DNA of 11,485 nt, from assembly GCA_028825345.1 (NCBI GenBank), contig JAPKAJ010000060.1, forward strand, positions 1 to 11,485, written 5' to 3'. A program made the translations under genes and the position numbers. Source of the DNA: Arenicellales bacterium. Its GTDB lineage: Bacteria > Pseudomonadota > Gammaproteobacteria > Arenicellales > UBA868. The notes under the pieces were generated by a model that saw only the letters and a program-made list of their open reading frames with translations, was not told the origin of the DNA and ran no database searches. Positions 6,790 through 11,485 of this stretch are shown here, piece by piece (the stretch's first letter is position 1; each line of letters opens with the position of its first letter).

Positions 6790-7209
6790 ATGCTCTGGAT
6801 AAAAGCTTTCCACATCATCTTCATGGTCACCTGGTTCGCGGGCCTTTTCTATCTGCCCCGACTTTTTGTCTACCACGCCATAACGAACGATCCGGCAACG
6901 CAAGCCCAGTTCAAGATCATGGAGCGCAAACTGTACTTTGGCATCATGACGCCAGGAGGCGTATTAACGATTCTTTTCGGACTGTGGTTATGGCTGGGTT
7001 ACGGCATAGGCACTGGCAAGGTCTGGCTTACGGCCAAAATTATTCTGGTGATTATCCTGGTTGCCTACCACCTGTGGTGTGGTCACCTGGTAAAACGGTT
7101 TCGTGATGATGCGAACGGCCACGGCCATGTTTTTTACCGCTGGTTCAATGAGTTTCCTGTGCTGATTCTCGTAGGAGCCGTTCTGCTGGCGGTCTTTAAA
7201 CCCGCCTGA
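6790..7209 (+). CDS. hemJ: Protoporphyrinogen oxidase HemJ (UPF0093 membrane protein)
   Basis: HemJ oxidises protoporphyrinogen IX to protoporphyrin IX, the penultimate step of heme synthesis, in the inner membrane. From ATG 6790 the product has 139 residues and opens with MLWIKAFHIIFMVTWFAG, the family N-terminus, carrying the conserved helix-1 His (residue 8). LFYLPRLFVYHA follows. Four hydrophobic segments are visible. Lys83 in VWLTAKIILVI corresponds to the conserved Lys reported as functionally important, and RWFNEFPVLILVGAVLLAVFKPA is the usual C-terminus. A longer reading from GTG 6748 would add 14 polar residues ahead of the conserved start and is less likely. The gap to hemW is 108 bases, without a clear promoter. 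Its place next to hemW puts two heme-related genes together. Confidence 0.88.
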   Translation: MLWIKAFHIIFMVTWFAGLFYLPRLFVYHAITNDPATQAQFKIMERKLYFGIMTPGGVLTILFGLWLWLGYGIGTGKVWLTAKIILVIILVAYHLWCGHLVKRFRDDANGHGHVFYRWFNEFPVLILVGAVLLAVFKPA

Positions 7210-7221
7210 CGCCGGACTGAT

Positions 7222-7686
7222 ATGTTTCATGTGGTTCTTTACGAACCTGAGATCCCGCCCAATACAGGCAATATCATCCGGCTGTGCGCCAACACCGGGT
7301 GTGATTTACACCTTATAGAACCGCTGGGTTTTTCAATCGACGACAGTCAGTTGCGCCGTGCCGGGCTGGACTATGCTGACGCCGTGTCGATGCGCGCCCA
7401 CACCAGTATGGACGCATTCGTAGCTGAGATATCGCCGCGCCGGTTATTCACTTTTTCTACTCACCACCGGCAGCGTCACAGTGATTGCCGATTCCAGGAT
7501 GGTGATGCTCTGGTATTTGGCCCCGAGACCCGCGGCCTGCCTGAGGCTATACGTCGGTTAGCGCCAGCAACGCAACGAGTCACCTTGCCGATGCGGCCAT
7601 TCAATCGCAGCCTGAACCTGTCCAACGCGGTGGCTGTGGCTGTCTTTGAGGCCTGGCGGCAACTGGATTACGCCGGCAGTAGTTGA
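7222..7686 (+). CDS. trmL: tRNA (cytidine/uridine-34-2'-O)-methyltransferase TrmL (YibK, SPOUT family)
   Basis: Methylates the 2'-OH of the wobble nucleotide of leucine tRNAs, using SAM. The 154-residue size is close to E. coli TrmL (157), a minimal SPOUT protein made only of the catalytic knot. Motifs are HVVLYEPEIPPNTGNIIRLC (3-22), LHLIEPLGF (29-37), the knot segment ALVFGPETRGLP (about 96-107), and the SAM-binding RSLNLSNAVAVAVFEAWRQL (129-148). ATG 7222 follows hemJ by 12 bases, so the two are probably co-transcribed. After its TGA the same frame stays open for another 124 codons (to TAA 8059). Confidence 0.95.
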   Translation: MFHVVLYEPEIPPNTGNIIRLCANTGCDLHLIEPLGFSIDDSQLRRAGLDYADAVSMRAHTSMDAFVAEISPRRLFTFSTHHRQRHSDCRFQDGDALVFGPETRGLPEAIRRLAPATQRVTLPMRPFNRSLNLSNAVAVAVFEAWRQLDYAGSS

Positions 7687-8095
7687 ATCTCGACTTCAAA
7701 GATCCAGGCTTTCGACTTTTATCCTACTGAGACAAAGCGTGGATGTAATGACTGGAAGTTCTGTCGGCTCGATCGTAACTCTCATGCCAACGAGAACAAC
7801 CCCCGGTTCATCGATACGGGCAGGTTCGAATTATCGCCTCGCCTTAAAGGCGCGAAATACCTGGCGCAAAATTTTACGGGTTTCACCACTGGCGGGGTTA
7901 CAGAAGTAGAGCTGCTGGTTGCTGGTACGGTACACAGCCTGGTCGCCAGCCAGAATTCAAGGATCCGATCCTGCGAGACACCCGGCTTCATATTGCCGAT
8001 ATCATTCAAGCTCGGGCGCCGAAACTTGCTATACACTCGCGGCTTCGGATACTCAAAATAACGCCTCTCATCTACCGTCCTGCGCTCCTTAACCC
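7687..8095. other. About 410 bp without a recognisable gene; open frames on both strands, possible gene relic
   Basis: No family is recognised here. On + the trmL frame stays open from 7687 to TAA 8059-8061, 124 codons, with no ATG or GTG start near its beginning. On - a frame from 8111 to 7782 is open for 109 codons from an ATG. The minus frame that is the codon-for-codon complement of the plus one reads protein-like: QAVYRTSNQQLYFCNPASG runs to a TAA at 7833-7831. After the TAA comes VVLVGMRVTIEPTELPVI, ending at TGA 7698-7696. Joining the minus 8111 frame (SLNDIGNMKPGVSQDRILEF) to this second minus frame near 7950 would give a longer continuous product, as a frameshifted pseudogene might. 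Which strand, if any, was coding is unresolved. The stretch may also carry the promoter for the next gene. Confidence 0.4.
8026..8053 (+). promoter_or_regulatory. Weak candidate promoter upstream of the DUF364 gene
   Basis: TTGCTA (8026-8031) and GATACT (8048-8053) are 16 bp apart, each matching the sigma-70 consensus at four of six positions. It lies 42 bases before ATG 8096. Such matches arise by chance often, so this is tentative. Confidence 0.2.
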
Positions 8096-8986
8096 ATGAC
8101 ACTGTCCTCATCTCTCGTTGAGCTGATCACCACGGTGAGCCGCGGTCGTGAACTCCCTCCCGTGGCCCACCTGCACAGGCCGCCACAGGTTGTCCCGGCT
8201 GGGCGACATAAGAAGTTTGGCATGATCATGCTCGCCGATGGCAGCTGCGGGTTCTTCTACACACGCTTCGATAATATCGTTTCCCGGTTGATGGCTTGTG
8301 ATCCAGCTCAAATTCTGGCCACGCCGATTCTTGATCTCATTGCCGGTTACGATGGAGACGATCCTCTTGCAAAAGCGCTTGGCCTGGGCGCGCTTAACGC
8401 GCTGAGTCAGCACCTGCTTCGCATCGGCGGCTTCACTCTTGATCTCACCAGTGATCCATTGGGTCAATCGCGTCTCGAACACTCAGAGCATGTTGGCATG
8501 GTAGGATTTTTTCCACCACTAATCGATATGCTTGCGAGCCATAACGTGACCCTAACCATTATTGAAAAAGACCCGCAGTTTTTTGATCGTGCAGGTAATT
8601 TTTCGGTTACGGCTGATACGGCTCGACTTGTCGATTGTGACCAGGTGCTGGTCACCGGCTCCACCTTGATGAATGACACACTCGATGAAGTGCTGGCATG
8701 CTGTAATCCGGCGGCACATATCGCGCTGATCGGGCCGACGGCGTCCTGTTTGCCCGACCCCCTGTTCGAACGCGGGGTCGATGTAGTGGGCGGCGCCACA
8801 GTGGTTGATTTAGACCATCTCCTGCCACGACTCGAAGCGGGAGAGTCATGGGCTAACGGCACTGGCAAATACTGCATCTGCAAAAAACACTACCCTGGGA
8901 TCAATACGCTGCTTCACAGCATCTCAGAACAGCAAGCGACACCCCTCGATCCTGGCTCGACAGAAATGGACAGTATAATTTCGTGA
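8096..8986 (+). CDS. DUF364-family protein (putative heavy-metal chelation domain)
   Basis: The 296-residue soluble protein fits the DUF4213/DUF364 architecture. The N-terminal part (about 1-115) holds VPAGRHKKFGMIMLADGSCG and a helix ALGLGALNALSQHLL. The C-terminal Rossmann-like part has GMVGFFPPLIDML (134-146), LTIIEKDP (153-160), CDQVLVTGSTLMNDTLDEVL (181-200), HIALIGPTASCLPDPLF (208-224), and VDVVGGATVVD (228-238). The Pfam name rests on structural likeness and proposed metal binding; no reaction is established. Near its end a CICKKH segment (Cys260, Cys262) and a CC pair (202-203) could bind metal, but this is inference. A TAA two codons before ATG 8096 excludes a longer start. Its stop overlaps the next gene (GTGA), making it the first member of a coupled trio. 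Confidence 0.78.
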   Translation: MTLSSSLVELITTVSRGRELPPVAHLHRPPQVVPAGRHKKFGMIMLADGSCGFFYTRFDNIVSRLMACDPAQILATPILDLIAGYDGDDPLAKALGLGALNALSQHLLRIGGFTLDLTSDPLGQSRLEHSEHVGMVGFFPPLIDMLASHNVTLTIIEKDPQFFDRAGNFSVTADTARLVDCDQVLVTGSTLMNDTLDEVLACCNPAAHIALIGPTASCLPDPLFERGVDVVGGATVVDLDHLLPRLEAGESWANGTGKYCICKKHYPGINTLLHSISEQQATPLDPGSTEMDSIIS

Positions 8987-9474
8987 TGCGATTATCAGTC
9001 TTTCTTCGGTGTCTTGTGGCCCTGGCTGTGCTGACGCCGACGCTGGCGCAAGCCGGCGAGGTGCCGCCTGCCCAAAATCTTCGCGCTGACGGCGCCATAG
9101 CAACGCAAAAAGATCTGCCAATCCTGCTTTTTTATACTGCCAGCTACTGCCATTATTGTGATGCGGTCAAAGCCGAGTTCCTCGGCCACATGGCGATCGA
9201 CCCGGCTTACCAGACCCGCGCCATATTCCGTGAAGTGCGTATTGACAGCTCAACACCGCTGGTTGATTTTAATGCCAGCACAACCACCCATCATCATTTT
9301 GCTGATCAGCGTCCGATCACACTGGTACCGACAGTTGAATTCGTCGATGGCTCTGGTGAACATCTGGCGGCGCCGATGATCGGAGCCAGTATCCCGGATT
9401 TTTACGGTGCCTACCTTGATCGGGGTATCGAGCATGCCCTGGTAAAAATTCGCTCAGGAAGAGACCCCTCATGA
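8983..9474 (+). CDS. Exported thioredoxin-like protein with CHYC motif (SoxW-like)
   Basis: A predicted periplasmic disulfide reductase or isomerase of 163 residues. Residues 1-24 form a signal peptide (MMRLSVFLRC, then a hydrophobic run, ending LAQA before GEV). The thioredoxin-fold core starts with LPILLFYTASYCHYC, with the active site C56-H-Y-C59. The cis-Pro loop is LVPTVEFVDG (Pro116). A THHHFAD segment (His103-105) precedes it. The length and wide insertion between CxxC and cis-Pro resemble SoxW/thioredoxin_2-type proteins. The start is GTG 8983 (overlap GTGA with DUF364) or the adjacent ATG 8986 (overlap by one base); the products differ by one residue. Its TGA overlaps the thioesterase ATG. 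The partner is unknown; gene order suggests a shared pathway with DUF364. Confidence 0.82.
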   Translation: MMRLSVFLRCLVALAVLTPTLAQAGEVPPAQNLRADGAIATQKDLPILLFYTASYCHYCDAVKAEFLGHMAIDPAYQTRAIFREVRIDSSTPLVDFNASTTTHHHFADQRPITLVPTVEFVDGSGEHLAAPMIGASIPDFYGAYLDRGIEHALVKIRSGRDPS

Positions 9475-9962
9475 CAGCATCGTTTGAAACGGCAGAACTG
9501 GATCTGGGAACCCAAGCGGTACTTGAGAACTGGATAGATTACAACGGGCACATGAATGTCGCCTATTACGTGATGGCGTTTGATCACGGAGTTGATCAAT
9601 TCATGCACCAGATAGACATCACGCCACAGTACCTGGAGCGCGAAAAATCCTCCACCTTTACCCTCGAGATGCATATCAACTACCTGCGCGAATTGCGCCT
9701 GGGCGATCCTCTTCGTCTGACCTGCCAGTTGCTGAATGTAGACAGCAAGCGCGTTCATTATTTTCTGCGCATGTTCCACTCAGACGAAGGTTACCTTGCC
9801 GCAACCAGTGAACAGATGATGATCCACGTTGACCTGGAAAGCCGCCGGTCTTCGCCTTTTTTACCGGCGATCAGCGAGACCCTGTCGCGTATGATGACAG
9901 CGCACCGGCCATTGCCTTGCCCCGATCAGGCCGGCAGGGTCATGAGTATCCACCACAAGTGA
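9471..9962 (+). CDS. Hotdog-fold acyl-CoA thioesterase (4HBT family)
   Basis: A 163-residue protein of the 4-hydroxybenzoyl-CoA thioesterase superfamily. WIDYNGHMNVAYYVMAFDHG (21-40) is the signature, with Asp23 in the position of the catalytic Asp and the NGHMN turn. MHINYLRELRLGDPLRL (about 67-83) and VHYFLRMFHSDEGYLAATSEQMM (about 95-117) complete the fold. Many proteins with this signature are annotated as betainyl-CoA or general thioesterases, but nothing here fixes the substrate, and no carnitine or choline genes are nearby. ATG 9471 overlaps the thioredoxin-like gene's TGA by four bases (ATGA). It is the last gene of the plus-strand trio and converges with parB. Confidence 0.85.
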   Translation: MTASFETAELDLGTQAVLENWIDYNGHMNVAYYVMAFDHGVDQFMHQIDITPQYLEREKSSTFTLEMHINYLRELRLGDPLRLTCQLLNVDSKRVHYFLRMFHSDEGYLAATSEQMMIHVDLESRRSSPFLPAISETLSRMMTAHRPLPCPDQAGRVMSIHHK

Positions 9963-9964
9963 TC

Positions 9965-9991
9965 GCCGGGAGAAATGACGCCGGCTATTTT
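9965..9991 (+). terminator. Possible terminator between the thioesterase gene and parB
   Basis: GCCGG (9965-9969) pairs with CCGGC (9981-9985) around an 11-base loop and is followed by TATTTT (9986-9991). The stem is only five base pairs and it overlaps the parB stop codon, so it is weak. It lies exactly in the gap between convergent genes. Confidence 0.3.
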
Positions 9992-10848
9992 CGGATACGA
10001 CTCAGAATACCGTCGAGCTCATCCAGCGAGCTGTAACCAATCACCAATCGGCCAGACTGCCCGTCACGCGATTCCAGGTGGACGGGGGCCGCGAGGTGCT
10101 CGGAGAGCTCTTCTTCGAGACGCTGGTTGTCGCCGCCTTTAGCTGACTTACGAGCTCTGTGCTGGTCGGCGCCTTCGGGCTGCAGCATGCGCCGCACCAA
10201 TTGTTCCGCCTGGCGCACCGAAAGCCGGCGCTGCATGACAGCCTGCGCTGCCAACCCCTGCTGCTCGCGCGGCAGACCCAGAATCGCCCGGGCATGGCCG
10301 GCCTCGATATGACCAGCATCCAGATGCTCGCGAACCCCGGGGTCGAGTTTCAACAGCCGCAACAGGTTGCTGACCGCGACACGTGAGCGACCAACCGCCT
10401 CGGCCACTTGCTGGTGTGTCAAACCAAACTCATCCAACAAACGTTTAAGACCTGTCGCTTCTTCGATCGGGCTGAGGTTCTCGCGTTGAATATTCTCGAT
10501 CAGACCGACCGCAAGAGCCGCTTCATCAGGCACCCGGCGAATCACCGCGGGGACCTCAACCAAACCCGCCAGTTGTGCAGCCCGCCAGCGCCGTTCCCCG
10601 GCGATCAATTCGTAAGCGCCGCCGGCGGTTTCACGAACCAGCAGCGGCTGAATGATCCCCTGCGCACTGATCGAGGCAGCGAGCTCTTTCAAAGACTCCT
10701 CATCCATCCGGGTGCGCGGCTGGTAGCGCCCTTTGCGGATACTGCTCACCGGCAACTGGCGTAGATCACCGTCGGTCGTGCTTGCAGGCGACTTTGCTCC
10801 GCCCAGCAATGCATCCAATCCTTTACCCAACCTTGCTTTTGGGCTCAT
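9985..10848 (-). CDS. parB: Chromosome-partitioning protein ParB
   Basis: ParB is a CTP-dependent DNA clamp that loads at parS sites and, with ParA, segregates the origin region. The 287 residues begin RLGKGLDALLGG, the ParA-interacting N-terminus of chromosomal ParBs. The CTP-binding domain follows, with RYQPRTRMDEESLKELAASI (41-60), GIIQPLLVR (64-72) and GERRWRAAQLAG (84-95), and then the ENIQRENLSPIEEA segment (118-131). A helix-turn-helix spans about 142-165 (LTHQQVAEAVGRSRVAVSNL). A charged linker at about 223-245 leads to the C-terminal dimerisation domain ending LDELDGILSRIRK. ATG 10848 overlaps the parA stop (ATGA) and has AGGAG upstream on the minus strand. The usual downstream neighbour atpI is absent; a convergent thioesterase gene follows instead. 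Confidence 0.97.
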   Translation of the reverse strand: MSPKARLGKGLDALLGGAKSPASTTDGDLRQLPVSSIRKGRYQPRTRMDEESLKELAASISAQGIIQPLLVRETAGGAYELIAGERRWRAAQLAGLVEVPAVIRRVPDEAALAVGLIENIQRENLSPIEEATGLKRLLDEFGLTHQQVAEAVGRSRVAVSNLLRLLKLDPGVREHLDAGHIEAGHARAILGLPREQQGLAAQAVMQRRLSVRQAEQLVRRMLQPEGADQHRARKSAKGGDNQRLEEELSEHLAAPVHLESRDGQSGRLVIGYSSLDELDGILSRIRK

Positions 10849-11485
10849 GCGTCACTCCTGTTGGAAATGACTACCGGCTCAGCCGTCACCGGGGCCGCGG
10901 GTGTCAACGACTCACCCTTTTCCAATATCTCCCGCGCCAAGTCACGATAAGCCAGGGCCCCCTGACAATGAGGGTCATAATCAATCACGGATTTGCCAAA
11001 ACTCGGCGCTTCGGCAAGGCGCACATTGCGCGGGATAACCGTCTCATACAACAAGCTGCCGTAATGCTGGCGAAGTTGCGCGGAGACTTCATTGGTCAAC
11101 GAGTTGCGGCCATCGTACATGGTGCGCACCACGCCTTCGATCATCAGATCGCGATTAGCGCTTTCCTTAACGCGGTGAAAGGTCTCATCCAGCCCGCTTA
11201 ACCCTTCCAGCGCATAGTATTCACACTGCACGGGGATCAAGATCGAGTGCGCCGCCACCAACGCGTTCAAGGTCAGAATGTTCAAAGCGGGCGGGCAATC
11301 AATCAGGATAAAATCATAAGTTCCAACGACCGCCAACGATGATTTCAGCCGCTGAGTGTCGTTTTCGTCGTGGCCAGTCAGTTCCGCTTGGGCGCCTGCG
11401 AGAGCCGACTCTGCCGGCAACAAGTCGAACCCGGAATCGATAGCAACCAGGGTCTCGCTCACGGTGCTCTGCCCGAGCAACACCT
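10845..11485 (-). CDS. parA: Chromosome-partitioning ATPase ParA, 5' end outside the window
   Basis: About 213 codons of the C-terminal part are present; the N-terminus with the deviant Walker A (KGGxGKT) lies beyond base 11485. Visible ParA/MinD features are STVSETLVAI, FDLLPAESALAGAQAEL, the Walker B-type YDFILIDCPPALNILTLNAL, LIPVQCEYYALEGLSGL, and GVVRTMYDGRNSLTNEV. VIPRNVRLAEAPSFGKSVIDYD and an ALAYRDLAREIL helix near the end match chromosomal Soj/ParA proteins. A short Ala/Pro/Val-rich tail follows. The stop overlaps parB by four bases, so the two are a translationally coupled pair. It reads as intact as far as it can be seen. Confidence 0.95.
   Translation of the reverse strand, partial: VLLGQSTVSETLVAIDSGFDLLPAESALAGAQAELTGHDENDTQRLKSSLAVVGTYDFILIDCPPALNILTLNALVAAHSILIPVQCEYYALEGLSGLDETFHRVKESANRDLMIEGVVRTMYDGRNSLTNEVSAQLRQHYGSLLYETVIPRNVRLAEAPSFGKSVIDYDPHCQGALAYRDLAREILEKGESLTPAAPVTAEPVVISNRSDA

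Noticed and set aside
7823..7831. GGTTCGAAT resembling a tRNA T-loop
   Set aside because: The flanking bases do not form the T-stem (GCAGG against TATCG), and no acceptor or anticodon stem can be drawn around it.
7840..7852. CGCCT-TAA-AGGCG short hairpin as a trmL terminator
   Set aside because: It is more than 150 bases after the trmL stop, has a three-base loop and no following T-run.
10380..10385. CACGTG core resembling the centre of a parS site inside parB (another at 139-144)
   Set aside because: The flanks do not match the TGTTtCACGTGaAACA consensus on either side, so neither is a credible ParB site.

Overview
This window looks like chromosomal DNA of a gammaproteobacterium of moderate GC content (class inferred, species not recognised). 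The evidence is a set of proteobacterial housekeeping genes: 2,3-BPG-dependent phosphoglycerate mutase, RdgB, RNase PH, the Hsp15-type S4 protein, HemW, HemJ, TrmL and a chromosomal-type ParA/ParB pair. Genes are tightly packed, with many 4-base stop/start overlaps and frequent GTG or TTG starts. No transposase, integrase, CRISPR array or RNA gene is visible.

Layout from left to right. (1) 1-137 is the C-terminus of a thioredoxin/AhpC-TSA family protein, followed by a short CPA2 cation:proton antiporter (168-1337), both on +. (2) 1362-4752 is a minus-strand block read right to left: an outer-membrane-type beta-barrel protein, a CoA-pyrophosphatase-like Nudix hydrolase, rph, rdgB and gpmA. The first two genes overlap, as do rph and rdgB. 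The block joins RNA 3'-end processing and nucleotide or CoA housekeeping to a glycolytic enzyme. (3) 4753-4850 is the divergent intergenic region. (4) 4851-7686 is a plus-strand block: hslR, a remnant of a D-2-hydroxyacid dehydrogenase gene, hemW, hemJ and trmL. (5) 7687-8095 is about 410 bp without a recognisable gene; it has long open frames on both strands and may be a gene relic. (6) 8096-9962 is a coupled plus-strand trio: a DUF364-type putative metal-chelation protein, an exported thioredoxin-like protein with a CHYC motif, and a hotdog-fold thioesterase. (7) 9985-11485 is parB and the 3' part of parA on the minus strand, with parA running off the window.

The most distinctive points are the dehydrogenase remnant between hslR and hemW (catalytic Arg and His kept, catalytic Glu replaced by Lys, still overlapping the hemW start), the DUF364/thioredoxin/thioesterase trio of unknown joint function, and the unexplained 7687-8095 stretch. 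I found no clear previously undescribed defence or mobile system.
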